64,000 bases of DNA from Nocardia acididurans (GCF_016741815.1 NZ_JAERRJ010000003.1:310001-374000); one strand, 5' to 3'. Counted from the stretch's first letter, positions 31,742 to 41,554 are shown. The notes: generated from the sequence alone by a model not told the origin. A program made the numbers and translations.

Positions 31742-32635
31742 ATGCTGGATACGACCGCCACCGCATCCGAGCCACCGGCCATCCCCGGTGTGCGCCGATC
31801 CTTCGTCCAGGCGCGCGGTGTGCGCTTCCATGTCACCGAGGCCGGACCGGCGGACGGCCGTCCGGTGCTGCTGCTGCACGGGTGGCCGCAGCATCATTAC
31901 GCGTGGCGGGATCTGCTGGCCGATCCGCCGGAGGGCCTGCGGATCATCGCCCCCGATCTGCCGGGGTACGGGTGGTCGGGACCCGCACCGCATCGGTGGG
32001 AGAAGGAGGAGGTCGCCTCGGATGTGCTTGCGCTGCTGGACGAACTGCGGATTTCGCGGGCGCTGCTGGCCGGGCACGACTGGGGCGGCTATGTCGGATA
32101 TCGGATGCTGCTGCGCGCGCAGGCGCGCTTCGACGGCTACCTGGTGATCAATATGTCGCATCCGTGGGTACCGCCGGGCGATGTGGCGAAGCAGATGTGG
32201 CGATTCCTGGCCTATCAGCCGGTCGTCGCCGCGTTCGGCATGCCGCTGCAGCAGCGCACGGGCCTGCTGAACTGGCTGCTGAGTTCGGCTTTCACCGACA
32301 AGTCGGCGGTGGATGCCGAGACCGTGCGGATCTTCGCCGATCGGTTCCGGGATCCGGTGGGCGCCCGCGCGGCCACCGACACCTACCGCACCTTCTGGCT
32401 GCGCGAGATTCCCCGGCTCGCGCGCACGCCCGAACGGCAGCGGCTGAGTGTGCCGATCCGGGCGCTGTTCGGCATGGACGATTTCGCCGTGCATCATTCG
32501 CTGGCCGCCGCCGAGACCGCACGCGCCGACGACTACACCTTCGAAGCCGTCCGGGACTGCGGGCATTTCGTCCCCGACGAACGCCCGGATCTGGTGCGGG
32601 CCCGGCTGCTGGAGCTGGCCGCGCAGACCGCCTAG
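31742..32635 (+). CDS. Alpha/beta hydrolase, epoxide-hydrolase/haloalkane-dehalogenase type
   Basis: A 297-residue hydrolase with an HGWP oxyanion loop (near 44) and an Asp nucleophile in AGHDWGG. A cap domain follows and the catalytic His is in DCGHFVPDE. An Asp nucleophile with HGWP is typical of epoxide hydrolases; two cap tyrosines would be expected to activate the ring. The natural substrate is unknown. Probably controlled by the divergent WYL regulator. Its TAG stop shares bases with the TAG stop of the convergent gene (CTAG at 32632-32635). Confidence 0.87.
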   Translation: MLDTTATASEPPAIPGVRRSFVQARGVRFHVTEAGPADGRPVLLLHGWPQHHYAWRDLLADPPEGLRIIAPDLPGYGWSGPAPHRWEKEEVASDVLALLDELRISRALLAGHDWGGYVGYRMLLRAQARFDGYLVINMSHPWVPPGDVAKQMWRFLAYQPVVAAFGMPLQQRTGLLNWLLSSAFTDKSAVDAETVRIFADRFRDPVGARAATDTYRTFWLREIPRLARTPERQRLSVPIRALFGMDDFAVHHSLAAAETARADDYTFEAVRDCGHFVPDERPDLVRARLLELAAQTA

Positions 32636-33687
32636 GTCAGCGCCTCGAGCGCGCGGTCGACATCGTCCTCGGTGTTGTAGAGGTGGCAGGCGAGCCGAAG
32701 CCGCCCGGCGCGCATGGAGCCGATGACCGCGGCCGCGCGCAGCCGGTCGATGGTCCCCGGTGCGACCGCCAGCGACACCACCGCCGAATCACCCTCGGGC
32801 AGACCGAGTCCCGCGCGCAGCCGGTTGGCCAGCGCCACATCGTGCCGGTGGATGGCGTCGATGCCGACCGATTCGATCAGGTCGAAGGCGACGCGCTGCC
32901 CACGGAAGGCCGGCCAGGTCGGCGCGACATCCAGCCGCCGCGCGCCGGTCGCCAGCCGCAGCGGCGCGTCGTACACGCTCTGCCACGGATCGCCGCCCGC
33001 GTACCACCCGGCGGCGAGCGGGCGCAGTGTGTCCAGCGCCTCGGGCGTCCCCGCGAGATAGGCCGACCCCTTGGGCCCGAGCAGCCACTTGTAGCCGACG
33101 CTGACCACGAAGTCGGCTCCGCTGTCGTGCACGGGTAGCCATCCGGCGGCCTGGCTCACGTCGAACAGCACCCGCGCGCCGCAGGCCCGCGCGGCCGCGA
33201 CCACAGCGGGTATATCGGCCACCCGGCCGTCCGCGGACTGCACCACCGCGGCGGCCACCAGATCATCGCCCGGCCGCACCGCGTCGGCGAGATCCTCGAA
33301 AGGCACGGTGCGCACCCGCAATCCGGGCCGGGCGAGGAAGGGCCAGATCACCGAGGTGAACTCGTTCTCCGGCAGCACGACACTCGCGGTGTCCGGCAGG
33401 CTCTCCGCGATCAGCCCGACCAGCTGCGATACTTGCGAACCGATCGCCACCTGCGAGCCGTCGAATCCGGTCAGCCGCCCGAACGACGCGCGGCACGCGT
33501 CGACGATCGCATCCACCGCCGGAATATCGAACTCACCGCGGACGCGCTCCTGCTCGGCCGCGGTCACCTCCGCTGCCACGGCGCGGGGCAGCAGACCATA
33601 ACTGGCCGCATTGAGATAGGTGACCGACGGCGCGAAAGCCTCGCGCACGGACGCAGGGAGCAGCGTGGACTTCGAAACAGCTGTCAT
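32632..33687 (-). CDS. Class V aminotransferase/cysteine desulfurase-like PLP enzyme (EgtE-like)
   Basis: A 351-residue fold-type I PLP enzyme. The internal-aldimine lysine is Lys200 in [13 protein letters not shown], and Asp176 ([10 protein letters not shown]) should bind the pyridine nitrogen. It resembles actinobacterial EgtE-like C-S lyases and related class V enzymes, but the other ergothioneine genes (egtA-D) are not next to it, so I do not assign egtE. The stop overlaps the convergent hydrolase stop. It diverges from the large membrane protein gene across 66 bp. Confidence 0.82.
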   Translation of the reverse strand: MTAVSKSTLLPASVREAFAPSVTYLNAASYGLLPRAVAAEVTAAEQERVRGEFDIPAVDAIVDACRASFGRLTGFDGSQVAIGSQVSQLVGLIAESLPDTASVVLPENEFTSVIWPFLARPGLRVRTVPFEDLADAVRPGDDLVAAAVVQSADGRVADIPAVVAAARACGARVLFDVSQAAGWLPVHDSGADFVVSVGYKWLLGPKGSAYLAGTPEALDTLRPLAAGWYAGGDPWQSVYDAPLRLATGARRLDVAPTWPAFRGQRVAFDLIESVGIDAIHRHDVALANRLRAGLGLPEGDSAVVSLAVAPGTIDRLRAAAVIGSMRAGRLRLACHLYNTEDDVDRALEALT

Positions 33688-33753
33688 CCCACCAGTGTTC
33701 GCGCGCCCGGACGGCCGCGGCAAGATCCAACTCCCCGGAACTGGTCCCTGTTC

Positions 33754-36084
33754 ATGACGACGGGACAACCCGAACCGGGCGCTGGGGTCGCGGAGCGGCG
33801 GGACGGTCTTGCCCTGTTGACCAGGTTGCTCTACGCTCCGGCCTTCGTGAGCACTGGCGCGGAAAGTGAGCCGCTGAGAGATAGGTTGCGGTGGGGGGCC
33901 ATCACCGCGGTGGGCGTCATAGTCGGATATGTCGTGGTGCTGCTGGCCGATGCCCGGCACTTCTACACCGACGACACCGAGGCGCAGTACGCGCCCATGT
34001 GGATCGCGCTCGGAAACCGCTTGCGGGACGGCAACTTTCCGTGGCTCATCCCGCACGAGTGGATGGCGGGCAACTACACCATCGAGGAGGCGGGCCTCTA
34101 CAACCCGCCGCAGTTGCTGATCCACCTGCTCGCGCCGTCCTTCGACAATCTCGCGGTGTACGCGACGATCGTGAAGCTGGTCTTCTCCATCATCGCGGGT
34201 CTGGGCGTGTACCGGATCTGCCTGGCCTACGGCGCGCGCACGCCGTGGGCGGCGGTGGCGGGCGTCGCCTTTCCGCTCAGCGGCTGGTACCTGTTCTTCG
34301 ACGAGGCCAGCTGGGTGACCTGCCATACCGCCACCGCGTGGATGGTGCACGCGTGGGCGTCGTCGGTGCGGTACGCGCGCGGGAGGAGCGGGCCGATCCC
34401 GACCTTCGTCTTCCTGTATCTGGCGTTGACGGTGCAGTACGCGTTCCCCGCGGTGGAATCCGCGTTGATCATCGCGGCGGTGATCGTCGGCGAGATCATC
34501 CATCAGCAGCGCTGGGCTCCCGCGCTGCGGGTGGCGGCGGTGGCCGCACTCGCGGCGCTGGCCTCACTGCCCGCGAATCTGCCGGGCATCCTCTCCTCGC
34601 AGGTGACCTGGCGTGGTAACGCCCGCATCCACAACGACCCGTTCCTGACGGTGCCGTGGTCGGAGTCGCTCAATGCCAGCCTGCCCACCACGACGCCCGC
34701 GTTCACGGCGTGGTGGGGGCATGTGCAGCCGCTGCCGATGGTCTATATCGCCTGGTTCCTGATTCCGGCGCTGGCCTTCATCGACTGGCGCAAGGCCGTG
34801 CATTCGGCGCGCGACTTCAGCGGTATCGGACTGTTCGCGATCGCGGCGCTCATGTGGACGGCGGGTCCGGGCGCGATCGGCCCGCTGCGCTGGCCCGCGC
34901 GGGTGCTGCCGATGCTGGCCATCGCGCTGCTGGTGCTGGTGTGCGTGCTGTTGAGCAGGCACGGGGTGTTCACGGCGTCGCGGAACCGGATCATCGGGGC
35001 GGCGGCGCTGATCGGGTTGCTGTTCGTGCGATCCGCTTCGGCCGCACCGGATCTGACGCTGCGGCACGTGTACGCGGTGGCCGCGGTGGCGGTCGTGGGC
35101 GCGGCGGTGGTGTGGGCGGCGCGCACGCGCGGGATCGCGCTGGCCTGTGTGCTCACCATCGCGGCCATGTTCCCGATCGCGTTCACGCAGGTGAAAACCG
35201 CTCCGATGACGCCGATGTCGTACAACTTCCCGGAGCGCCGTTCCACCATGCGCGAGGCGTTCCCCGATTTCGACGGCGTCACACTGCAATTGGCGGATCG
35301 CGCCATCATCGCGCCGGAGGACAAGAGCGTCGAGGGCGCGTACGGCTCGCTCGCCATCGGCAACTACGCCAAGGCGCTCGAACTGGATTACGTGAACGCG
35401 TACACGCCGATCGGCTTCCACACCTTCGCCGGGCTGCTGTGCATGTCGTGGGACGGCAGCACCTGTGCCGACGCCTACCGCCGCGTCTTCGCCCAGGAAC
35501 CGTCGACGGGTCGCACGGTGGTGGATCTGATGAAGGTGGATCGGGTGGTGCTGCATCGCGCCCAGTACCCGGATGTGCGCGCGCAGCCCGCCCCGGAGGG
35601 CTGGCAGTGGGTGGACTACCCCGGCCATGAACGGTTCATCTGGGTGCTGGAGCGCACCGGCGGCCTGCTCTCCACCGTGAACGGCGATATCGCGGATACG
35701 CGCGGCGTGACCGCCAAATCGGTGTCGCGCGACGACACGTCCTCGATCATCCGGGTGAGTTCGTCCAGCGGCGGTCGCGTGGTGTTCAACCGGTTGAACT
35801 GGCCCGGCTACGAGATCACCCTCAACGGCGCGGCGCTCCCGCACACCGAGGTCGCGCAGTCCTTCCTGGCGGTGGACATCCCCGCGGGCACGAAGGACGC
35901 CGAACTGGTGGTGAGCTGGACCCCGCCGGGCTTCACCGGTGAGGTGTCGGCAGCCCTGGTGGGTGTCGCCGGAACCGCCCTGCTGCAGCTGGCCTATCAA
36001 CGTCAGCGCCGCCGTTCCGGCGACGAGACGCCCCCGAGCGAGGGCAAACCCGTGACCGAGCAACTGGAGACCGCGAGCGTCTGA
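33754..36084 (+). CDS. Large YfhO/GT-C-like membrane protein
   Basis: A 776-residue protein with about 12 transmembrane helices between residues 45 and 490, then a soluble C-terminal domain of about 250 residues and a last helix. The first extracytoplasmic loop ([19 protein letters not shown]) holds adjacent acidic residues, as in GT-C glycosyltransferases using lipid-linked sugars. Together with the beta-rich tail ([21 protein letters not shown]) this matches YfhO-type proteins. A role in envelope glycan or lipoteichoic-like decoration is plausible. The start is ATG at MTTGQPEPG. Confidence 0.75.
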   Translation: MTTGQPEPGAGVAERRDGLALLTRLLYAPAFVSTGAESEPLRDRLRWGAITAVGVIVGYVVVLLADARHFYTDDTEAQYAPMWIALGNRLRDGNFPWLIPHEWMAGNYTIEEAGLYNPPQLLIHLLAPSFDNLAVYATIVKLVFSIIAGLGVYRICLAYGARTPWAAVAGVAFPLSGWYLFFDEASWVTCHTATAWMVHAWASSVRYARGRSGPIPTFVFLYLALTVQYAFPAVESALIIAAVIVGEIIHQQRWAPALRVAAVAALAALASLPANLPGILSSQVTWRGNARIHNDPFLTVPWSESLNASLPTTTPAFTAWWGHVQPLPMVYIAWFLIPALAFIDWRKAVHSARDFSGIGLFAIAALMWTAGPGAIGPLRWPARVLPMLAIALLVLVCVLLSRHGVFTASRNRIIGAAALIGLLFVRSASAAPDLTLRHVYAVAAVAVVGAAVVWAARTRGIALACVLTIAAMFPIAFTQVKTAPMTPMSYNFPERRSTMREAFPDFDGVTLQLADRAIIAPEDKSVEGAYGSLAIGNYAKALELDYVNAYTPIGFHTFAGLLCMSWDGSTCADAYRRVFAQEPSTGRTVVDLMKVDRVVLHRAQYPDVRAQPAPEGWQWVDYPGHERFIWVLERTGGLLSTVNGDIADTRGVTAKSVSRDDTSSIIRVSSSSGGRVVFNRLNWPGYEITLNGAALPHTEVAQSFLAVDIPAGTKDAELVVSWTPPGFTGEVSAALVGVAGTALLQLAYQRQRRRSGDETPPSEGKPVTEQLETASV

Positions 36085-36160
36085 ACAGCGAGGGCTGGCC
36101 TCGCGAGCGAATCACCCATACGGTGGAGAACGCATCCGATCGCTCGGCCTGGGAGGCGTT

Positions 36161-36964
36161 CTGCGCAGCATCGTTCGTGTACTGATTGCCCTGATGGCGT
36201 TGATCTGCGGTGTCACGCTGCTGCCGACGGCGAGCGCTGCCCCGGCGGCCGCGACCATCGACGACTACTCCTCGCGCAAGATCGACGAACTGCTGGCGGT
36301 GAAGGCCACCGCGGGTGCAGGCAAGGGTGAACTGCTCGACGCGATCTCGCGGCAGTTCCTCGGCACCCCGTATGTCGCGAATATGTTGGTCGGCTCCGCG
36401 ACGCAGCCCGAACAGCTGGTCGTGGACCTGCGCGGGGTGGACTGCTTCACGCTGCTCGACTACGTGGAGGCGTTGAGCCGTTCGGCGAATCGCGAGCAGT
36501 TCCTCACCAATCTGGTCGAGACGCGGTACGCGGGCGGGCAGGTGGATTTCCTGCGCCGCAAGCACTTCTTCACCGATTGGGCGCAGGTCGCGCGGACGGC
36601 CGCCAGCGATATCACCGGGTCGCTGAGCGGTGCGGCGACCACGGTGGCCAAGCGCCTGAATGCGAAAGGCGATGGCGGAACCTATCTTCCGGGCCTGCCC
36701 GTCGTGGATCGGGCGATCACCTACATCCCGTCCGGTGCGGTCGACCAGGGAGTGATCGGGCAGCTGCGCACAGGTGACTACATCGGCGCGTACGCCGACG
36801 CGCCCGGCCTGGATGTCACGCATGTCGGCATTTTCGTCATGACCGCGAACGGTCCCGTGTTCCGCAACGCCTCGTCACTGGCCGCGAACAATCAGGTCGT
36901 CGATTCGGGCTTCGCGCAGTACGTGGCCACGGTGCCGGGCATCGTCGTGATGCGCCCGCAGTAG
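36161..36964 (+). CDS. Exported DUF1460 (NlpC/P60-like amidase) protein, probable CTG start
   Basis: Exported DUF1460 protein. DUF1460 folds like NlpC/P60 cysteine peptidases; the presumptive nucleophile is the Cys in LRGVDCFTLLDYVEAL and the His is in LDVTHVGIFV. Family members may cut muramyl-L-Ala bonds. The first ATG in frame (36194) gives a signal peptide without a basic N-terminus. Beginning at CTG 36161, just after GGGAGG, the protein starts RSIVRVLIALMALICGVTLL and ends the signal at ASA-AP, a textbook Sec signal. I therefore annotate CTG with moderate confidence; from ATG the product is 256 residues. Confidence 0.75.
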   Translation: MRSIVRVLIALMALICGVTLLPTASAAPAAATIDDYSSRKIDELLAVKATAGAGKGELLDAISRQFLGTPYVANMLVGSATQPEQLVVDLRGVDCFTLLDYVEALSRSANREQFLTNLVETRYAGGQVDFLRRKHFFTDWAQVARTAASDITGSLSGAATTVAKRLNAKGDGGTYLPGLPVVDRAITYIPSGAVDQGVIGQLRTGDYIGAYADAPGLDVTHVGIFVMTANGPVFRNASSLAANNQVVDSGFAQYVATVPGIVVMRPQ

Positions 36965-36981
36965 CGCCGCGCCGCCCGGAT

Positions 36982-37120
36982 GGGCACCCGCCCACTCCCT
37001 GGGTGGACACGCGCCCACGCAGTCCGGGCGCTCGCCCCTATGGATCGGGCACGTGCCCACCCAACTCCCGCACCTGCCCGCGGAACCGGGCACTCGCCCG
37101 GCGTCAATGGGCGCTTGCCC
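36982..37120. repeat. Array of seven GGGC-N4-GCCC palindromes about 21 bp apart
   Basis: Palindromes start at 36982, 37005, 37026, 37047, 37068, 37088 and 37109 (spacings 23, 21, 21, 21, 20, 21). Five are exact GGGC-N4-GCCC, copy 4 is a full 12-bp palindrome GGGCACGTGCCC, and copies 2 and 5 are degenerate. The array fills the gap between the DUF1460 gene and the convergent LysR gene, and the last copy includes the LysR stop region. Confidence 0.85.
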
Positions 37121-38027
37121 ACCCCTCCCGAGCCGCGGTGGCCGAGTGGCGCAGGGCGGTGCGCGCGGCACGGATCGCGGGGTGGTCGGCGGTGCCGCGG
37201 CGGTAGGCGATGCGGGTGCGGCGGCGGGTATCCAATGGTGTCAGCGCGACCGTGGCGGGAGGTGTGCGCGCCCCGAGTTCGGGGACGAGCGCGACACCCG
37301 CACCGGCGGCGACCAATTCGAGGACGGCCCCGAAATCGTCGGCGTGATGCCGGATGCGCGGGGTGAATCCGGCGGCCTGGCAGGCGCGCACGGTCATGGT
37401 GTGACAGAGCGTGCCGGGAGTGCCCGCGATCCAGGGATTCTCGTGCCGGGCGGACAGGGCCAAGGGTGTGGGGCGGGGGCCGGGTTCCGCGAACGCGGCC
37501 GGTTCGGCCAGATAGACGATCTCCTCGAGGAACGGCTCGGCGTCCAGGGCCGCGTCATCGTCGACGGGCACGTAGTCGTAGTCCTGAACCAGTGCGATAT
37601 CCAGGGTTTCGGCGCGCAGCGCGCCGGGGGCGAGCACCGGATCCAGTTCGGTCACCATGAGTTCCAGGCCGGGATGCGCGGTGCTCAGATCGACCAGGGC
37701 CGGGGCCAGGATGGTGCGGATGGCGGTCGGGAAGGTGCCGATGCGCAGGGTTCCGGTGAGCTCGGCCCGTCCCCGGGCGAGGTCGGCGGTGGCCTGTTCC
37801 AGGATGGCGAGGATCGATTCCGTGTGCCCGACGAGCGTGTGCGCGGCGGGTGTGAGCGTCACGCGGCGGCCGCCGCGTTCCAGCAGCGGCACACCGGCTT
37901 CGCGTTCCAGGGCGGTCAGCTGCTGGGACACCGCGGACGGCGTGTAGTTGAGCGCCTCGGCGACCGCGGCGATGGTCTGCCGATGTGCCAGTTCGCGCAG
38001 CAGGCGCAGCTTCCGGATATCGAGCAT
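37104..38027 (-). CDS. LysR-family transcriptional regulator
   Basis: A 307-residue LysR regulator: N-terminal winged helix (LRLLRELAHRQTIAAVAEALNYTPSAVSQQLTALEREAGVPLLERGGRRVTLT), then a two-lobe periplasmic-binding-like effector domain. It diverges from the DapA-like gene across 71 bp that contain direct and inverted repeats suited to LysR binding, so that gene is its probable target. Its last codons lie inside the palindrome array. Confidence 0.92.
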   Translation of the reverse strand: MLDIRKLRLLRELAHRQTIAAVAEALNYTPSAVSQQLTALEREAGVPLLERGGRRVTLTPAAHTLVGHTESILAILEQATADLARGRAELTGTLRIGTFPTAIRTILAPALVDLSTAHPGLELMVTELDPVLAPGALRAETLDIALVQDYDYVPVDDDAALDAEPFLEEIVYLAEPAAFAEPGPRPTPLALSARHENPWIAGTPGTLCHTMTVRACQAAGFTPRIRHHADDFGAVLELVAAGAGVALVPELGARTPPATVALTPLDTRRRTRIAYRRGTADHPAIRAARTALRHSATAAREGWASAH

Positions 38028-38075
38028 CAGTTCAGCTTATGCTCGCTGCCAGAAATGCGAACTGGTGCTTATGCT
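38028..38075. promoter_or_regulatory. LysR/DapA-like divergent promoter with repeats
   Basis: GCTTATGCT occurs at 38035-38043 and 38067-38075 (32 bp apart, three helical turns). CAGTTC (38028-38033) and GAACTG (38059-38064) form an inverted repeat. Both fit a LysR tetramer site. Confidence 0.5.
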
Positions 38076-38098
38076 TTCCGGCCGCGAAGCTCGTAGCC

Positions 38099-38983
38099 AT
38101 GACACTCTCCGGACTCTTCGTCCCCCTGGTCACGCCCTTCACCGCACAGGACACCCTCGCCGAGGACGCCCTGCGGGAACTCGCCCACGATGTGCTGACC
38201 GCCGGCGCGACCGGTCTGGTCGCCCTGGGCACCACCGCCGAGGCGGCCATGCTCACCGAGTCGGAGCGCACCCGGATCATCGAGATCTGTGTGCGGGTGT
38301 GCCGGGAGCACAACGCGCCGTTGATCGTCGGGGCGGGCACCACCGCCACCGCCGCGTCGATCGACGCGGTGACCCGGCTGCGGGACGGCATCGCCGCCGC
38401 GCTCACGGTGGTGCCGTACTACATTCGCCCCACCGAGGCGGGCGTGCTCGAGCATTTCCGCCGGCTCGCCGCCGCGAGCCCGGTGCCGCTGGTGGTCTAC
38501 AACATTCCGTACCGCACCGCGCGCCCGCTCGGTGCGGAAACCCTGCTGGCCCTGGCGGATACGCCGAACATCATCGGCGTCAAGCACGCGGTGGGCGCGA
38601 TCGACGACACCACCGTCGAGCTGATGCACCGTGTCCCAGCCGATTTCGCGGTGCTCGCGGGCGACGACATCTTCGCGGCCCCGCTGCTCGCCCTGGGTGC
38701 GCCCGGAGCCGTTCTCGCCTCGGCGGTGGTGGCCCCCGCCGCCTTCGCGGCGCTCATCTCGACCTGGCGGGACGGCCCGATCACCAAGGCGCGCAGCCTG
38801 AGTCATCGCCTCGCCCCGGTGTCCGCCGCCCTGTTCGCGGAGCCGAATCCGACCGTCCTCAAAGCCGTTCTGGCGGCGCAGGGGCGCATCCCCTCCCCCG
38901 CCGTCCGGCTGCCGCTGCTGCCCGCGTCGGAACCCTCGACGGCCGCTGCCCTGGCCGCGCTCGACCGGCTCACCGCCGAATAA
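38099..38983 (+). CDS. Dihydrodipicolinate synthase/N-acetylneuraminate lyase family protein
   Basis: A 294-residue class I aldolase barrel. The Schiff-base lysine is Lys162 (IIGVKHAVG), with Tyr134 in YNIPYRTA and the TT pair at 45-46 (LGTTAEAA). The GxxGE-type element of true DapA is altered (TTAEA rather than TTGES), and it is controlled by an adjacent LysR, so it probably works on another keto acid in a catabolic pathway rather than in lysine synthesis. The arginyl-tRNA synthetase gene starts 41 bp downstream on the same strand. Confidence 0.85.
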   Translation: MTLSGLFVPLVTPFTAQDTLAEDALRELAHDVLTAGATGLVALGTTAEAAMLTESERTRIIEICVRVCREHNAPLIVGAGTTATAASIDAVTRLRDGIAAALTVVPYYIRPTEAGVLEHFRRLAAASPVPLVVYNIPYRTARPLGAETLLALADTPNIIGVKHAVGAIDDTTVELMHRVPADFAVLAGDDIFAAPLLALGAPGAVLASAVVAPAAFAALISTWRDGPITKARSLSHRLAPVSAALFAEPNPTVLKAVLAAQGRIPSPAVRLPLLPASEPSTAAALAALDRLTAE

Positions 38984-39024
38984 CCACGGGCTGCGGGCCG
39001 CCGGACTCGTTAGGGTGCTGGGGC

Positions 39025-40752
39025 ATGGAGACTCCCAGTCAACTTCTGCGGGATCGTCTGAGCCGGGCCTTCGCCCTCGTGGCCGGCGCCACCGTCGATC
39101 CGATCGTGCAACGCTCCCAGCACGCCGACTTCCAAGCGAACGGCACGCTGGCGCTGGCACGACGATCGGGAGCCAATCCACGGGAGATCGCGGCGCGCAT
39201 TCTCGACGAGGCCGACCTGGGTGAGCTGGTGGCGCAGGCCACGGTGTCCGGGCCCGGGTTCATCAATCTGACGCTGGCCGACACGGTGATCGGCGCTATG
39301 GCGGGCGCGGCGCTGGCCGATGATCGGCTCGGCGTCCCGCGCGCCGCGCACCCCGCCACGGTGGTGGTCGACTACTCCGCCCCGAACGTGGCCAAGGAAA
39401 TGCACGTGGGGCATCTGCGGTCCACGGTCATCGGGGATGCCGCGGTCCGGGTGCAGGAGTTCGCCGGACACCGGGTGATCAAGCGGAATCACCTGGGCGA
39501 CTGGGGAACTCCCTTCGGCATGCTGATCGAGCACCTGCTCGATCTCGGCGAGGACGAAGCGGCGCACGAGCTGTCGGTTGGCGATCTGAACGGCTTCTAC
39601 ACCGCCGCCCGCCGCAAGTTCGACGCCGACGACGTGTTCAAGGAGCGCGCCCGGCAGCGGGTGGTGCTGCTGCAGGGCGGGGACGCGGCCACGCTGCGGC
39701 TGTGGCATCTGCTGGTCGGTGAGTCCAAGCGGTACTTCATGTCGGTGTACGAACTGCTCGGCGTGCGGTTGACCGAGGCCGATTTCGTCGGCGAATCCGC
39801 CTACAACGACGAGCTGGAATCGGTGCTCGAGGAGCTCGGCGAGCTCGGGCTGCTCCAGGTCAGCGATGGCGCGAAATGCGTCTTCCCCGAGGGGTTCACG
39901 GGCCGTGACGGGCAACCGCTGCCACTGATCGTGCGGAAGTCCGATGGCGGGTTCGGTTATGCGGCAACCGATCTGGCGGCCATCCGGAACCGCGTCCGCG
40001 ATCTCGCCGCGACCCGGCTGCTGTACGTGGTCGGTGTGCCGCAGCGGCAGCATTTCGAGATGGTGTTCGCCACCGCGCGGGCGGCGGGCTGGCTCACCGC
40101 CGGGATGCGCGCCGAGCATATCGGCTTCGGGTCGGTGCTGGGCTCGGACGGCAAGGTGCTGCGCAGCCGGGCGGGTGGGGTGTTCAAACTCGCGGATCTG
40201 CTCGGCGAGGCCGTCGACCGCGCCGAAACCGTTGTCTCGGAGAAGAATCCGGAGCTCGCGGCGGTGATCCGCGCCGAGATCGCCGGGCAGGTGGGCATCG
40301 GCGCGGTGAAGTACGCCGACCTGTCCACCGACCGGGTGCGCGACTACGTCTTCGATTTCGATCGCATGCTGGCGCTGGACGGCAATACCGCGCCGTATCT
40401 GCAGTATGCGCACGCCCGTATCCAAAGCGTATTCCGGCGCGGGGACGCGGAGCCGGTCCGCGACGGCGCGCCGGTGCTGATCACCGTGCCCGCCGAACGC
40501 GCGCTGGCCCTGGAGCTGCTGGCCTTCCCGGATGTCTTCGCCGAGGTGGCCGAGACGCTGGAGTTCCATCGGCTGGCGCACTATCTGTTCGGTGTCGCAA
40601 CGGCTTTCACCGGCTTCTACGAGAAGTGCCCGATCTTGAAGGCCGATACCGAAGCCCTGCGCGCGAGCCGTCTGGCACTCACCGATCTCGCCGGGCGGGT
40701 GCTGGCTACCGGTTCGGACCTGCTCGGCATCGCCGCGCCGGAGCGGATGTAG
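39025..40752 (+). CDS. argS: Arginyl-tRNA synthetase, E. coli/streptomycete-like type
   Basis: A 575-residue class I synthetase. The N-terminal Add-1 domain (FQANGTLALARRSGANPREIAARI), the HIGH-type motif HVGH at 127-130 (NVAKEMHVGHLRSTVIGD), a KMSKS-equivalent region around GKVLRSRAG, and the anticodon-binding helical end (LEFHRLAHYLFGVATAFTGFYEKCPIL) are all present. Mycobacterial housekeeping ArgS has a different signature (L-E-F-V-S-A-N-P-T-G-P-I-H-I-G), so this may be a second ArgS. It is closely downstream of the DapA-like gene and ends at a terminator before the siderophore locus. Confidence 0.88.
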   Translation: METPSQLLRDRLSRAFALVAGATVDPIVQRSQHADFQANGTLALARRSGANPREIAARILDEADLGELVAQATVSGPGFINLTLADTVIGAMAGAALADDRLGVPRAAHPATVVVDYSAPNVAKEMHVGHLRSTVIGDAAVRVQEFAGHRVIKRNHLGDWGTPFGMLIEHLLDLGEDEAAHELSVGDLNGFYTAARRKFDADDVFKERARQRVVLLQGGDAATLRLWHLLVGESKRYFMSVYELLGVRLTEADFVGESAYNDELESVLEELGELGLLQVSDGAKCVFPEGFTGRDGQPLPLIVRKSDGGFGYAATDLAAIRNRVRDLAATRLLYVVGVPQRQHFEMVFATARAAGWLTAGMRAEHIGFGSVLGSDGKVLRSRAGGVFKLADLLGEAVDRAETVVSEKNPELAAVIRAEIAGQVGIGAVKYADLSTDRVRDYVFDFDRMLALDGNTAPYLQYAHARIQSVFRRGDAEPVRDGAPVLITVPAERALALELLAFPDVFAEVAETLEFHRLAHYLFGVATAFTGFYEKCPILKADTEALRASRLALTDLAGRVLATGSDLLGIAAPERM

Positions 40753-40779
40753 TACGGCCGGAGCTGGTGTGGCACGAAT

Positions 40780-40806
40780 GGAGCGGCATACGAAATACGC
40801 CGCTCC
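40780..40806. terminator. Bidirectional terminator between argS and dhbB
   Basis: GGAGCGGC (40780-40787) pairs with GCCGCTCC (40799-40806), extended by an inner GTA/TAC-type pairing. On the plus strand CCTTCGGTTTT follows. It lies between the convergent ends of argS and the isochorismatase gene. Confidence 0.75.
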
Positions 40807-40820
40807 CCTTCGGTTTTCGA

Positions 40821-41483
40821 TCAGGATGCGCGCGCCGCGGGCACCGCCGCTTCCTCGAGCTGCCGCAGCAGTTCGTCGGTGGTGGCGACCGCGCCGCAGC
40901 GCCGTGCGGTGTAGTTCAGCGCCATGAGGTGTTCCTCGCGGCTGAAGTCGGCGGTGGCGTCCAGGGCCAGGAACGGACGGACGTCGCTCATGAAGGCCTC
41001 CGCGGCGCTGAGCATGCAGCCCATGTGCGCGTACACACCGGTGACCACGAGATGATCACGGTTGTAGTAGCCGAGCAGTTCGCGCAGGTCGGTACGCTGG
41101 AAGGCGGAGTAGCGCCATTTGGTGACCTGGATATCGCGCTCGTCCGGGCGCAGTTCGGCGATCACCTCGGTGTCGGGGCCGTGTTGCATGCCGGTGCCCC
41201 AGAAGTCGGCGAGGATGCCGCGCCGGGAGGGATGCTGATTACCGGGCTGCATGGTGTAGATCACCGGAATCCCCAACTCGTGGCAGCGATTTCGCAGTCG
41301 GGCGATATTGGCGACGAGGGTGCGTGCGGGCTCCTGCTCGGCGTCGTAGGCCGTGAGGAAGTACTGCTGCATATCGTGGATGAGCAGTGCGGTGCGGGAC
41401 GGTTCGACGGTCCAGGGCACCTGGTTGCCGACCACCTCGTCGAGGGTCGGCATGTCGTAGGGCGCGATGGGCGGAATGGGCAT
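40821..41483 (-). CDS. dhbB: Isochorismatase (2,3-dihydro-2,3-dihydroxybenzoate synthase), without carrier domain
   Basis: A 220-residue isochorismatase: [15 protein letters not shown] supplies the active-site Asp, [11 protein letters not shown], then the [14 protein letters not shown] segment carrying the conserved Lys, and [18 protein letters not shown]. It cleaves isochorismate to 2,3-dihydro-DHB and pyruvate. EntB and Bacillus DhbB carry an aryl carrier domain at the C-terminus; this one stops before it, and a separate carrier is encoded at 45546-45788. It is the last gene of the dhbA-dhbC-dhbB transcript. The ATG has GGAG eight bases upstream. Confidence 0.92.
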   Translation of the reverse strand: MPIPPIAPYDMPTLDEVVGNQVPWTVEPSRTALLIHDMQQYFLTAYDAEQEPARTLVANIARLRNRCHELGIPVIYTMQPGNQHPSRRGILADFWGTGMQHGPDTEVIAELRPDERDIQVTKWRYSAFQRTDLRELLGYYNRDHLVVTGVYAHMGCMLSAAEAFMSDVRPFLALDATADFSREEHLMALNYTARRCGAVATTDELLRQLEEAAVPAARAS

Positions 41484-41554
41484 GGCAGATCTCCGGTTCG
41501 TCGTATGCGTGGTGACGTCGGCCGCGGGCCGGAAGACGGTGTCGGGTGCGCCGA

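Noticed and set aside
32632..33687. Firm egtE assignment
   Set aside because: The PLP fold fits, but no egtA, egtB, egtC or egtD gene is adjacent, so only a class-level call is justified.
33433..33753. Extended N-terminus of the large membrane protein frame
   Set aside because: It runs antisense through the start of the PLP-enzyme gene and is Arg-rich; the ATG at 33754 gives a natural start.
36982..37120. CRISPR array
   Set aside because: Cores are 12 bp, spacers about 9 bp and no cas genes are near; not CRISPR-like.
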